A stretch of DNA of 25,536 bases from Erwinia sp. SLM-02 (GCF_037450285.1 NZ_JAQISN010000009.1:1-25536); one strand, 5' to 3'. Counted from the first letter of the stretch, positions 1 to 7,715 are shown. Numbers and translations are program-made. Notes: generated by a model not told the origin, from the sequence alone.

Positions 1-27
1 AGTGCCCACACAGATTGTCTGATAAAT

Positions 28-39
28 TGTTAAAGAGCA
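28..39 (-). promoter_or_regulatory. rRNA leader boxA antitermination element
   Basis: On the minus strand this reads TGCTCTTTAACA, the boxA of enterobacterial rrn leaders, which recruits NusB/S10 and the rRNA antitermination complex. The bases to its left continue as the usual conserved leader towards 16S rRNA, which lies outside the window. With P1 and P2 upstream it identifies a leftward rRNA operon. E. coli has rrnD next to yrdA in the same orientation. Confidence 0.9.
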
Positions 40-78
40 GTGCAGTCAGTGCCGAGGCTTCCTGCTGCGAGGTGGCGT

Positions 79-106
79 ATATTACGCTTTCCTCCTTCGG
101 AGTCAA
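79..106 (-). promoter_or_regulatory. rRNA operon promoter P2
   Basis: Minus strand: -35 TTGACT (101-106), 16-bp spacer, -10 TAATAT (79-84), followed by the leader with boxA. Just upstream on the minus strand are two A-tracts (about 111-115 and 122-128) that look like an UP element. The order P1-P2-boxA is that of enteric rrn operons, where P2 is the constitutive internal promoter. Confidence 0.85.
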
Positions 107-202
107 CTTCTTTTTGAGAAGTTTTTTTCCGGCGGTTCAGAGACTTCCTGAACCTCCTGAGTGGCTGACTCGTAAGCCGCTGTGCCGTCTCAGTGGTTGC
201 GC

Positions 203-230
203 ATTATAGGGATCCCGTTTTAATGCACAA
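203..230 (-). promoter_or_regulatory. rRNA operon promoter P1
   Basis: Minus strand: -35 TTGTGC (225-230), 16-bp spacer, -10 TATAAT (203-208). A/T-rich bases at 231-255 directly upstream resemble the P1 UP element bound by the alpha subunit C-terminal domain. The 16-bp spacer is typical of rrn P1. Fis sites would be expected further upstream (about 255-330), but I could not assign them. P1 fires away from the divergent yrdA. Confidence 0.85.
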
Positions 231-330
231 GTCTTTTTGCGATCTTTTTTTCCAACCGCCGAACTTTCACTCTTATCGATGAAACAACAGGCATTTCGCA
301 TATTTTTAAACCTCTTTCATCCAGGAATTC

Positions 331-360
331 TTGCCTGAGGATCCTTTCCAACACTAGGCT
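331..360 (+). promoter_or_regulatory. possible yrdA promoter
   Basis: TTGCCT (331-336) is followed after 18 bp by TAGGCT (355-360), a weak sigma70-like pair placed 30 bp before the yrdA start. The -10 match is poor, so this is tentative. yrdA needs its own promoter here because the upstream rrn promoters point the other way. Confidence 0.3.
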
Positions 361-389
361 ACAAGGATGATATCAACAGTGAGGTAGCT

Positions 390-941
390 ATGAGTCACAA
401 CGTACGTGCGTATAAAGGTGTGAGTCCGCGGTTGGGCGAGCGGGTAATGATCGATCCCACCAGCGTGATCATTGGTAACGTGGTCATGGAGGACGATGTG
501 GGGATCTGGCCCCTGGTGGTGATCCGCGGCGACGTTAATCAGGTCACCATCGGCAAACGTACCAATATTCAGGATGGCAGCGTACTGCATCTGACACATA
601 AATCGGCCGTTAACCCGGAAGGATTTCCGCTTATCGTTGGCGAAGACGTTACCGTAGGGCATAAAGCCATGCTTCACGGCTGTACTATTGGCAATCGGGT
701 TCTGGTTGGTATGGGGGCAATACTGCTGGATGGTGTAGTTGTAGAGGATGACGTAATGATTGGTGCCGGCAGCCTGGTTGCACCGGGGAAGCGTCTTGAA
801 AGCGGTTATCTCTATTTAGGCAACCCGGCAAAGAAAGCCCGACCCTTAACGGAAGCTGAAATCGCAGGGCTGCTCTATTCAGCCAGTAACTATGTCTCCT
901 GGAAAAACGACTATCTCGCAGAAAGCCAGACCCAACCCTGA
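390..941 (+). CDS. yrdA: gamma-class carbonic anhydrase family protein YrdA
   Basis: A 183-residue left-handed beta-helix protein of the hexapeptide-repeat, gamma-carbonic anhydrase family, about the length of E. coli YrdA (184). Visible features are the RGD at 46-48, NIQDGS at 59-64 and His70, His91 and His96, which match the three zinc-binding histidines of the family; repeats of the IG-x-x-V type run through residues 28-125. The physiological substrate of YrdA is not established. A GAGG ribosome binding site at 381-384 supports the ATG at 390. Its last 31 bases overlap the 3' end of yrdB on the other strand. It is divergent from the rRNA operon, as in E. coli. Confidence 0.95.
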   Translation: MSHNVRAYKGVSPRLGERVMIDPTSVIIGNVVMEDDVGIWPLVVIRGDVNQVTIGKRTNIQDGSVLHLTHKSAVNPEGFPLIVGEDVTVGHKAMLHGCTIGNRVLVGMGAILLDGVVVEDDVMIGAGSLVAPGKRLESGYLYLGNPAKKARPLTEAEIAGLLYSASNYVSWKNDYLAESQTQP

Positions 942-1168
942 TCGTTTTCCTGCTGCTGTTCTATCGCGTGGGTTGCTTCTTCTTCTATATCCCAGCGATT
1001 ATTGCGAAAAGCATCCAGTGCGATGGGTTCATCATGATAACGGCGAAGCAGCTCTTCGCCGTGAATGGCACAAACTAACTGGAAACCGTTAACCAGAGCG
1101 GTGAAGCAAACGGCATGAACACCTTGATCCCACCACTCTCGTTCAGGAAACTGTATCGCCTGATTCAC
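911..1168 (-). CDS. yrdB: YrdB family protein (DUF1488)
   Basis: A small acidic protein of 85 residues with the layout of the uncharacterised YrdB/DUF1488 family: an N-terminal FPEREWWD segment, a central GFQLVCAIHGEEL stretch and a C-terminal charged helix ending in GWVWL. No function is known. It is the last gene of the dprA-to-yrdB operon; its ATG overlaps the aroE stop by four bases (ATGA at 1165-1168), which points to translational coupling. Its 3' end runs 31 bases into the convergent yrdA gene, and no terminator hairpin is visible between them. Confidence 0.9.
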   Translation of the reverse strand: MNQAIQFPEREWWDQGVHAVCFTALVNGFQLVCAIHGEELLRRYHDEPIALDAFRNNRWDIEEEATHAIEQQQENDQGWVWLSAR

Positions 1169-1983
1169 GCCAGCATCTCATGTTTCAGTTTAGCGATAAC
1201 GGGGGCGATCTCCGGCATAACGCCGTGCCAGAGCTTAAACGCATGTGCCGCCTGCCCCACCAGCATCCCTAAACCATCCGCCATTTCACTTGCCCCCTGC
1301 TGCCGACACCACAGAAGAAACGGCGTATCGCCGATCTGATAAAACATGTCGTAGCAGCGAACCCGGCTATCCACCAGCACCGCTGGCAGGTTCGGTACAC
1401 TTCCGGCCACCCCGCTCGAGGTGGCATTGATGATCAAATCAAATTGCGCATCAAGAAGTTCATCTGCCGCCAGCGCGCGAATGGCCCCGTGATGCTGGAA
1501 TACTTCGACCAGCTCCTGGGCCTTAGTATGAGTTCGGTTAACGATAGTGATACTGCAGTTGAAATTCAGCAGCGGCAGGATCGCACCACGTGCTGCACCG
1601 CCAGCACCGATCAACAGGATCCTGTCGTTTTCTTTGATCAGGTTCAGTCGCTGCAGGTCGCTGAGCAGGCCGATACCATCGGTGTTATCCCCAAGGATTC
1701 GACCATCATCCAGTTTTTTCAGGGTATTGACTGCACCCGCCAGCGCCGCGCGCTCCGTCAGCTCAGTACAGAGCTCATAAGCCTGTTGTTTAAAAGGCAA
1801 AGTGACATTTGCACCGCCACCGCCCTGGGCAAAAAATTCATCCACCGTCTGCTTAAACCCATCCAGCGGAGCACAAAAGCGATCGTAAGGATGAGGAATT
1901 GCCGTTTGCTCGGCAAAAAGTTGGTGAATGCGGGGGGATTTACTGTGCTGAATCGGATTACCGAATACGACGTAAGACGACAT
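1165..1983 (-). CDS. aroE: shikimate dehydrogenase (NADP)
   Basis: Reduces 3-dehydroshikimate to shikimate with NADPH in the chorismate pathway, in the cytosol. The 272-residue length equals E. coli AroE. Key positions are present: SKSPRIH at 14-20 (substrate serines), NVTLPFK at 59-65 with catalytic Lys65, Asn86, the NTDGIG motif at 100-105 with Asp102, the dinucleotide loop GAGGAARG at 126-133 and NRTHTK at 149-154, which reads the NADP 2'-phosphate. The C-terminal DGLGMLVGQAAHAF segment is also typical. It starts 7 bp after tsaC and overlaps yrdB by 4 bp, so it sits inside an operon. Confidence 0.98.
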   Translation of the reverse strand: MSSYVVFGNPIQHSKSPRIHQLFAEQTAIPHPYDRFCAPLDGFKQTVDEFFAQGGGGANVTLPFKQQAYELCTELTERAALAGAVNTLKKLDDGRILGDNTDGIGLLSDLQRLNLIKENDRILLIGAGGAARGAILPLLNFNCSITIVNRTHTKAQELVEVFQHHGAIRALAADELLDAQFDLIINATSSGVAGSVPNLPAVLVDSRVRCYDMFYQIGDTPFLLWCRQQGASEMADGLGMLVGQAAHAFKLWHGVMPEIAPVIAKLKHEMLA

Positions 1984-1990
1984 AGAATTA

Positions 1991-2557
1991 TTATCCCTGG
2001 CGAATCAATTCACCGGTTAACACATCGCGGATCTCTGAAGGATTGAGGCGTCCTCCCGTTTCCCCCCGCAGAACGGGAAAGTTGGCACCGAACTGTGCCA
2101 GAACTTCATCTGCATCACGGCAAGGGGGCAATCCACTCAGGTTTGCACTGGTGGAAACCAGCGGCTTACCGAACTGACTGCACAGTTGCACCACGTCCGG
2201 ATGGTCGCTGACGCGGACGGCGAGCGAACTAAAACGGCCGGTTAACCAATGCGGTGTGTCCGCTCGTGCAGGCAATACCCATGTTACCGGCCCGGGCCAG
2301 CGAGAAAACATGCGTTCTTTCTGTTCAACGGTGAGCTGCTCATCGGCAATATAAGGAACAAGCTGCTGATAATCCCCGGCAATTAAAATCAGCCCTTTAT
2401 CAACCGGTCGACGCTTTAATGCCAGCAATGCCATGACGGCCGATTCGCTGTCGGGATCGCAGCCAAGACCAAATACCGCTTCGGTGGGATAAGCAATGAC
2501 CGCAGACAGCTGCAGCTGTCTGATGCATAGCTCAACGGAGTCATGCTTTTGATTCAT
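1991..2557 (-). CDS. tsaC: threonylcarbamoyl-AMP synthase TsaC (YrdC/Sua5 domain)
   Basis: Makes threonylcarbamoyl-AMP from threonine, bicarbonate and ATP, the first step of t6A37 formation on tRNAs that read ANN codons. Single YrdC domain: YPTEAVFGLG near the N terminus, the KRRPVDKGLIL basic RNA/ATP-binding stretch, RWPGPVTWVLPA, LAVRVSDHP, STSANLSG and GGRLNPSEIRD. The chosen ATG at 2557 gives 188 residues (E. coli 190). An in-frame ATG at 2569 and GTG at 2563 are possible alternatives; none has a clear ribosome binding site. The start overlaps the end of yrdD, so translation is probably coupled. Confidence 0.95.
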   Translation of the reverse strand: MNQKHDSVELCIRQLQLSAVIAYPTEAVFGLGCDPDSESAVMALLALKRRPVDKGLILIAGDYQQLVPYIADEQLTVEQKERMFSRWPGPVTWVLPARADTPHWLTGRFSSLAVRVSDHPDVVQLCSQFGKPLVSTSANLSGLPPCRDADEVLAQFGANFPVLRGETGGRLNPSEIRDVLTGELIRQG

Positions 2558-3107
2558 TTTCACAACCATTTACTGTTACGGGTTTGCCACAGGCTTTGCT
2601 GGCACAAAAACGCTTAGCGCCTCTGGCGGTTTTCTTCTCAATAAGCAAGGGAAACGCACAAAACTCACAGGTGCCTTCTACGGGTGTAAAGTTCACCGCA
2701 AACTGGCAGTCAGGATAACGATCGCAGGCATGGAAGGTTTTGCCGTATCGCGAGCGTCGCTGCACCAGCTTACCGTTCGCGCACTGCGGACAGGCTATCG
2801 TGGTTTCATCTGGCTTATCGATAATTTCAGTGTGTTCGCATTCAGGATAATCGCTACAGGCGATAAACATGCCATAGCGTCCCTGCCGCAGTGCCAGGTC
2901 AGCACCACATACCGGGCAGCGTTGTCCCTCAAGCACTTTCACTATATGTCCGTCAGTCTGACTTTTCAGGGGACGAATATAATCGCATTCGGGATAGTGT
3001 GAGCAGCCAAGAAAAGCGCCATGCTTCCCGGAGCGGATAACCAGTTCTGCCCCACACTGGGGGCAGGGTTCATTTTTTCGCACAGCGAAAAGCGCTGTTT
3101 TATTCAT
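2541..3107 (-). CDS. yrdD: zinc-finger protein YrdD (topoisomerase I C-terminal type)
   Basis: Contains repeated four-cysteine zinc ribbons of the kind found at the C terminus of DNA topoisomerase I, of the form CP-x-CG-(about 17)-FLGCS-x-YPEC. Three full copies lie in the first two thirds, and a fourth, shorter CEFC...C...C set lies near the end. The function is unknown; nucleic acid binding is inferred from the fold. The frame is open to 3197, but the family start corresponds to the ATG at 3107 (MNKTALFAVR), giving 188 residues against about 180 in E. coli. It starts 25 bp after smg and overlaps tsaC. Confidence 0.9.
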   Translation of the reverse strand: MNKTALFAVRKNEPCPQCGAELVIRSGKHGAFLGCSHYPECDYIRPLKSQTDGHIVKVLEGQRCPVCGADLALRQGRYGMFIACSDYPECEHTEIIDKPDETTIACPQCANGKLVQRRSRYGKTFHACDRYPDCQFAVNFTPVEGTCEFCAFPLLIEKKTARGAKRFCASKACGKPVTVNGCENESKA

Positions 3108-3132
3108 AACTTTTTGTACACGAAGGCAATCT

Positions 3133-3606
3133 TCAGTGCAGCATTCCTTCATTGACGTCGAAAAGTAGCTCTTCCATTTGCTGGTAGGCATTTTCACATC
3201 CGGGGATGTTAAACAGCACCATCAGCACCACCCATTTGAGATCGTCCAGATCAAACTCGAGGGTATCCAGGGCCATAATACGTTCGATAACCATTTCGCG
3301 GGTTTCCAGATTCAGCACCTGAATCTGTTCCAGGAACAGAATGAAACCCCGGCAGTTAGCATCTAAACGCTGACTCTCTTCCTCGGTGTAGATACGCATA
3401 GACAGCGGATCGGTAGTCAGCAGAATCGGAGCGACGAGGCCGTCCTGATAATCGGCTAACTTTTCCAACCAGTTCAACGCATTATAGATATCTTCACGAT
3501 GAAAACCGGCATCGGTTAAATCATCAGTCAATTTATCCTGATCAACCCGCATTTCTGCTTCGTTGTGGATATACGTTTCAAATAAGTACATTAGTACGTC
3601 GAACAT
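3133..3606 (-). CDS. smg: Smg family protein (DUF494)
   Basis: A 157-residue acidic, helical protein that begins MFDVLMYLFETYI and matches the Smg/DUF494 family in length and sequence. Its function is not established; the name comes from its place next to dprA (smf). It overlaps the 3' end of dprA by 29 bp and is followed 25 bp later by yrdD, so it belongs to the same leftward operon. No membrane segment or known catalytic motif is visible. Confidence 0.93.
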   Translation of the reverse strand: MFDVLMYLFETYIHNEAEMRVDQDKLTDDLTDAGFHREDIYNALNWLEKLADYQDGLVAPILLTTDPLSMRIYTEEESQRLDANCRGFILFLEQIQVLNLETREMVIERIMALDTLEFDLDDLKWVVLMVLFNIPGCENAYQQMEELLFDVNEGMLH

Positions 3607-4702
3607 GGCTTGCCCTCCTCAATCGGACATAGCCGCCGGGTACAGCTGCGATCCACCCTGCTAACTCCAACTCAAGCAGCTTAGCTACGATGGCTGGCAC
3701 AGGTTGGCCGGCACGTTCAGCGACGACGTCAACAGGTGTAACCTCATCTCCTACGTTAGCCAACACATCGGGAAATGGCAATGGAGGATTGCTGCTCTCT
3801 GCTGAATTGTTTGCAGGCGTTGGCAAATCAGGGATCCACGACAGGCCACTTTGCATTTGCTCAACTATATTATTGGGATGTGCAACCAGCATCGCCCCTT
3901 GTTGTATCAACCAGTGGGTGCCTTCACTCCCGGGATTCCCCAGAGCACCGGGCAATGCATACACATCCCTGTTCTGTTCCAGAGCCAGCCGTGCCGTTAC
4001 CAGCGATCCGCTCTTCAACGTCGCTTCAACCACCAACACGCCGTGGCTTAGCCCGCTGATTATTCGGTTACGCCGCGGAAAATGGTGAGACAGAGGTGCC
4101 ACATGGAGCGGAAATTCTGAAACCAGGGCACCGCCACTGTCGATAATCTCCTGCGCCAACCCCTGATGCCGCCGGGGATAAATAGCCTCCAGCCCCCCTC
4201 CCAGCACGGCCAGGGTTTTACCCTGTACTGCCAGCGCTGCGCGATGTGCAATGCCATCAATGCCCAGAGCAAGACCGCTGGTAATGGTCAAACCACTCAG
4301 CGCCAGGCTCTGGCTAAACCAGGTCCCCCATTCACGACCGTAATGGGAACAGTGCCGGCTGCCCACAACCGCCAGCTGCGGCGAGGATAAGAGTGCCGGA
4401 TCGCCCGCAATAAACAGCATCAGGGGAAAGTTGCCGATCGTTTTTAACCGCTCCGGGTAGTAAGGGCTGGATGGCGTAATAAAGTGATGTTCAGCCTCAT
4501 TCAGCCAGCGTTCGGTTTGAACCAGGATCTTCTCGTCATACTGCAGAAACGCCTGCCGCTGCTCGCTGCGCAAACCAAGACCAGCCAGATCGACAGCCGT
4601 AGGGGTGTTAAATTGCAATAAGGCTTCAAGCAGTGACTGCCGCTGCAAGCTGGATAACCCGGACACGCCCGACAGCCTTAATGCACTTTCCAATGGTGAC
4701 AT
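3578..4702 (-). CDS. dprA: DNA-processing protein DprA (Smf)
   Basis: Binds incoming single-stranded DNA and loads RecA in transformable bacteria; in enterics it is conserved but its role is less clear. It has 374 residues, the same as E. coli Smf. The Rossmann-like core is intact: VVGSRHCSHYG, SGLALGIDGIAH, LGGGLEAIYPRRH, SEFPLH and FPRRNRIISGLSHGVLVVEA, then the KSGSLVTARLALEQNRDVYALPG block. An N-terminal helical SAM-like segment and a C-terminal winged-helix segment (about residues 310-374) flank it. It is the first gene of the leftward operon and is divergent from def. Confidence 0.96.
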   Translation of the reverse strand: MSPLESALRLSGVSGLSSLQRQSLLEALLQFNTPTAVDLAGLGLRSEQRQAFLQYDEKILVQTERWLNEAEHHFITPSSPYYPERLKTIGNFPLMLFIAGDPALLSSPQLAVVGSRHCSHYGREWGTWFSQSLALSGLTITSGLALGIDGIAHRAALAVQGKTLAVLGGGLEAIYPRRHQGLAQEIIDSGGALVSEFPLHVAPLSHHFPRRNRIISGLSHGVLVVEATLKSGSLVTARLALEQNRDVYALPGALGNPGSEGTHWLIQQGAMLVAHPNNIVEQMQSGLSWIPDLPTPANNSAESSNPPLPFPDVLANVGDEVTPVDVVAERAGQPVPAIVAKLLELELAGWIAAVPGGYVRLRRASHVRRTNVLI

Positions 4703-4753
4703 AATTCATCCCTGACATCGCCCCTTCCCCCTGAAGGTTACCTGCCAGGAATG

Positions 4754-4783
4754 CTGTCAATCACAGCGTGAAATGTCTACAAT
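4754..4783 (+). promoter_or_regulatory. probable def promoter
   Basis: CTGTCA (4754-4759) and TACAAT (4778-4783) are separated by 18 bp and lie 45 bp before def. On the opposite strand a perfect TTGACA overlaps the same bases (4755-4760) and could serve dprA, but I see no good -10 at the right distance. The 126-bp gap is therefore a divergent promoter region, with the rightward promoter the better supported. Confidence 0.5.
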
Positions 4784-4828
4784 AAGAGGGATAAATATTT
4801 AATCCCTTGAACACGAATCTGGAAAGTT

Positions 4829-5338
4829 ATGTCAGTCTTGCAGGTATTACATTTTCCTGACGAGCGCCTGCGCATCGTTGCGAAACCCGTGAAAGAAGTA
4901 AATGCCGATATTCAACGTATCGTCGATGATATGTTTGAAACGATGTACGCCGAAGAAGGCATCGGCCTGGCCGCCACTCAGGTTGATATTCATCAGCGTA
5001 TTATCGTGATTGATGTGTCCGAAAATCGCGATGAACGCCTGGTGCTGATCAATCCTGAACTGCTGGAAGAAAGCGGTGAAACCGGTATTGAAGAAGGCTG
5101 CCTGTCAATCCCGGAACAACGCGCTCTGGTCCCTCGCGCGGAAAAAGTGAAAATCCGTGCGCTTGACCGCGATGGAAACAGCTATGAGCTTGAAGCTGAT
5201 GGCCTGCTGGCTATTTGTATCCAACATGAAATGGATCATCTGGTTGGGAAACTGTTTATTGATTACCTGTCGCCAATGAAACGTCAGCGTATTCGCCAGA
5301 AACTGGAAAAGCTTTATCGCCAGAATGCCCGTGACTGA
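4829..5338 (+). CDS. def: peptide deformylase
   Basis: Removes the N-formyl group from nascent proteins as they leave the ribosome. It has 169 residues, the same as E. coli Def. All three metal and catalytic motifs are present: GIGLAATQ at 44-51, EGCLS at 89-93 with the metal-binding Cys91, and HEMDH at 133-137 with His133, Glu134 and His137. The first gene of def-fmt; the pair makes and removes the formyl group used in initiation. The 27 bp after its stop contain the fmt ribosome binding site. Confidence 0.98.
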   Translation: MSVLQVLHFPDERLRIVAKPVKEVNADIQRIVDDMFETMYAEEGIGLAATQVDIHQRIIVIDVSENRDERLVLINPELLEESGETGIEEGCLSIPEQRALVPRAEKVKIRALDRDGNSYELEADGLLAICIQHEMDHLVGKLFIDYLSPMKRQRIRQKLEKLYRQNARD

Positions 5339-5365
5339 GCAGATTGATTGACTGAAGGGAATAAT

Positions 5366-6313
5366 GTGTCCGAATCATTAAAGATCATTTTTGCCGGCAC
5401 CCCTGACTTTGCAGCGCGTCATCTGGACGCGCTGTTGTCATCAGGGCACCAGGTTGTTGGCGTATTTACCCAACCCGACCGCCCGGCTGGCCGCGGCAAT
5501 AAGCTGACCGCCAGCCCGGTGAAGCAGCTGGCAGAGCAGCACAGCATACCGGTATTTCAGCCAAAGTCCTTACGCCCGGCAGAAAATCAGCAACTGGTCG
5601 CTCAGCTGGAAGCCGATGTGATGGTCGTTGTTGCCTACGGGCTGATCCTGCCTGAAGCCGTGCTGAAGATGCCTCGCCTGGGCTGCATAAACGTGCACGG
5701 TTCACTGTTACCGCGCTGGCGCGGCGCGGCACCAATTCAACGCTCACTCTGGGCGGGCGATGCAAACACCGGCGTAACGATTATGCAGATGGATATCGGT
5801 CTGGATACCGGGGATATGCTTTATAAGCTGTCCTGCCCGATTGAAGCCAGCGATACCAGTGCCACACTTTATGACAAGCTGGCGAACCTTGGCCCTGCCG
5901 GTATGCTCACCACGCTGACGCAGCTGGCCGAGGGTAGCGCCACGCCTGAAGTGCAGAACGAAGATCTGGTCAGTTATGCAGAAAAGCTGAGCAAAGAAGA
6001 AGCCCGCCTCGACTGGTCTCTCTCTGCCGCACAGCTGGAACGCTGTATTCGAGCTTTCAATCCCTGGCCGGTAAGCTACTTCATCGTTGACGAGCAGCCG
6101 GTAAAAGTATGGAAAGCATCCGTACTCCCAGCCGTGAATAACCGCCAGCCGGGTGAAATTCTGCAGGCTGATAAACAGGGCATTCAGATTGTCACCGCCG
6201 ACGGCGTGCTCAATATTGAAGAACTGCAGCCAGCCGGCAAGAAAGCAATGAAAGCACAGGATCTGCTCAACTCCCGCCGTGAATGGTTCATCCCGGGCAG
6301 CGTTATTGCCTGA
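5366..6313 (+). CDS. fmt: methionyl-tRNA formyltransferase
   Basis: Formylates Met-tRNA(fMet) with 10-formyl-tetrahydrofolate, giving the initiator tRNA. I place the start at the GTG at 5366, with AAGGGA six bases upstream (5355-5360); this gives 315 residues, the E. coli length, and the family N terminus MSESLKIIFAGTPDF. An upstream TTG at 5348 is in frame but unlikely. The catalytic Asn109, His111 and Asp147 are in NVHGSLLPRWRG and GLDTGD. The C-terminal tRNA-binding domain follows from about residue 208 (SAAQLERCIRAFNPWP). The last codons take part in a possible attenuator (6292-6341). Confidence 0.97.
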   Translation: MSESLKIIFAGTPDFAARHLDALLSSGHQVVGVFTQPDRPAGRGNKLTASPVKQLAEQHSIPVFQPKSLRPAENQQLVAQLEADVMVVVAYGLILPEAVLKMPRLGCINVHGSLLPRWRGAAPIQRSLWAGDANTGVTIMQMDIGLDTGDMLYKLSCPIEASDTSATLYDKLANLGPAGMLTTLTQLAEGSATPEVQNEDLVSYAEKLSKEEARLDWSLSAAQLERCIRAFNPWPVSYFIVDEQPVKVWKASVLPAVNNRQPGEILQADKQGIQIVTADGVLNIEELQPAGKKAMKAQDLLNSRREWFIPGSVIA

Positions 6314-6352
6314 TAATCTGCCCGGTACCCAACCCGGGCAGTCGTTTTAATT
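6292..6352 (+). promoter_or_regulatory. attenuator-like hairpin between fmt and rsmB
   Basis: The 8-mer CTGCCCGG (6318-6325) can pair with CCGGGCAG downstream (6334-6341, 8-nt loop) or with an identical CCGGGCAG upstream inside the last fmt codons (6293-6300, 17-nt loop). The downstream pairing is followed by TCGTTTTAATT, giving a terminator-like shape. The two pairings exclude each other. A ribosome at the fmt stop (6311-6313) would cover parts of the first two segments. The structure is visible; regulation of rsmB by it is an inference. Confidence 0.5.
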
Positions 6353-6363
6353 GCGAACCCACT

Positions 6364-7653
6364 ATGAAAAATAATACAAACTTACGTTGCGTTGCCGCTC
6401 AGACTATCGAAAAGGTGGTCGAACAGGGGCAGTCGCTCAGTAACGTGCTGCCTGCCGCACAAAAATCGGTTGGTGAGAAGGATGCGGCTCTGCTGCAGGA
6501 ACTGTGTTACGGCGTTCTGCGCACGCTGCCGCAGCTGGAGTGGATTATCAGCAAGCTGATGTCCCGCCCTATGACGGGAAAACAGCGTGCGGTCCATTTC
6601 CTGATTATGGTCGGCCTTTACCAGCTGATGTTCACCCGCATTCCAGCCCATGCAGCCCTGGCGGAAACGGTAGAGGGCGCTATTGCATTAAAACGCCCCC
6701 AGCTCAAAGGGCTGATTAACGGCGTGCTTCGCCAGTTCCAGCGTCAGCAGGAAGAACTGATGCAGCAAATGAGCCAGGGCGATCAGCAGTATCTTCACCC
6801 TAAATGGCTGCTGACGCGCCTGAAGCAGGCCTGGCCAACGCAGTGGCAGCAGATTGTTGATGCAAATAATCAGCGACCGCCGATGTGGTTGCGCGTAAAC
6901 CGCCAGCATCATGGCCGTGACGCCTGGCTTGCGCTGCTGGCAGAGAGTGGAAAAACGGCGTTTCCTCATCCGGAGCATACCGATGCACTGCGTCTGGAAA
7001 CCCCCTGCCCGGTAGGCCAGCTCCCTGGCTTTGACCAGGGATGGGTGACCGTTCAGGATGCTTCGGCTCAGGGCTGCGTTGCGCTGCTCGATCCACAAAA
7101 CGGCGAGAAGATCCTCGACCTTTGCGCCGCGCCGGGCGGCAAGACAACCCATATTCTGGAAGCCGCTCCGCAGGCTGACGTAATGGCTGTTGACGTTGAT
7201 GCTCAGCGTCTGGCCAGAATTAGTGAGAATCTGCAACGACTGGCAATGAAAGCTGAGGTTAAACTCGGTGATGGCCGTACTCCAGCAGAATGGTGTGGCC
7301 AGACGCAGTTTGATCGCATCCTGCTTGATGCGCCCTGCTCTGCTACCGGTGTTATCCGTCGTCATCCTGATATCAAGTGGCTTCGCCGGGATCGGGATAT
7401 CGCCGAGCTTGCGGCACTGCAGCAGCAAATCCTTGAGGCGATCTGGCCTCATCTCAAATCAGGCGGTACGCTGCTATATGCAACCTGTTCAATACTGCCC
7501 GAAGAGAACCATCTGCAGATAAGCCAGTTCCTCACCAGCCATGCAGATGCCCGGCTGGTTGATACCGGCGATATGGCCCAGCCGGGAATTCAGGTCTTTC
7601 CTCAGGCAGACGGTGGAGATGGGTTCTACTACGCTAAGTTAATAAAAGCCTGA
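6364..7653 (+). CDS. rsmB: 16S rRNA (cytosine-967-C5) methyltransferase
   Basis: Methylates C967 of 16S rRNA using S-adenosylmethionine. The start at ATG 6364 gives 429 residues, as in E. coli; the frame is open further upstream, but those residues do not belong to the family. An N-terminal NusB-like domain (about 1-140) is followed by a Rossmann methyltransferase domain. The SAM loop LDLCAAPGGK is at 251-260, DAPC at 322-325 and TCS at 374-376, so both cysteines of the m5C mechanism (Cys325, and the nucleophile Cys375) are present. It is separated from fmt by 50 bp containing a GC-rich hairpin. Confidence 0.97.
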   Translation: MKNNTNLRCVAAQTIEKVVEQGQSLSNVLPAAQKSVGEKDAALLQELCYGVLRTLPQLEWIISKLMSRPMTGKQRAVHFLIMVGLYQLMFTRIPAHAALAETVEGAIALKRPQLKGLINGVLRQFQRQQEELMQQMSQGDQQYLHPKWLLTRLKQAWPTQWQQIVDANNQRPPMWLRVNRQHHGRDAWLALLAESGKTAFPHPEHTDALRLETPCPVGQLPGFDQGWVTVQDASAQGCVALLDPQNGEKILDLCAAPGGKTTHILEAAPQADVMAVDVDAQRLARISENLQRLAMKAEVKLGDGRTPAEWCGQTQFDRILLDAPCSATGVIRRHPDIKWLRRDRDIAELAALQQQILEAIWPHLKSGGTLLYATCSILPEENHLQISQFLTSHADARLVDTGDMAQPGIQVFPQADGGDGFYYAKLIKA

Positions 7654-7659
7654 TCCCTT

Positions 7660-7681
7660 TGGCGCTGCCCACGTGGCGCCA
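7660..7681. repeat. short inverted repeat between rsmB and trkA
   Basis: TGGCGC (7660-7665) and GCGCCA (7676-7681) form a 6-bp GC-rich stem with a 10-nt loop. No T-run follows, so this is not a standard intrinsic terminator. It may stabilise the mRNA or have no role. Confidence 0.3.
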
Positions 7682-7715
7682 CTAACCGAACAACAATAAG
7701 AAAGACTGAAGCACT

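Noticed and set aside
15..209. 64-codon frame at the window start
   Set aside because: It runs through the rRNA operon promoters P1/P2 and boxA, which read the other way and explain the sequence.
1444..2046. 200-codon frame on the plus strand opposite aroE and tsaC
   Set aside because: The antisense genes have intact motifs in the expected frames; this frame resembles no known protein.
3107..3197. Extended yrdD start at 3197
   Set aside because: It overlaps the end of smg, and the added residues are not shared by the family; the ATG at 3107 fits the known N terminus.
4755..4760. Perfect TTGACA on the minus strand as a dprA promoter
   Set aside because: No acceptable -10 hexamer is found 15-19 bp downstream, so it is only mentioned with the def promoter.
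6688..7452. 254-codon frame on the minus strand within rsmB
   Set aside because: Antisense shadow of a clearly functional rsmB with all catalytic motifs; no independent promoter or ribosome binding site was seen.
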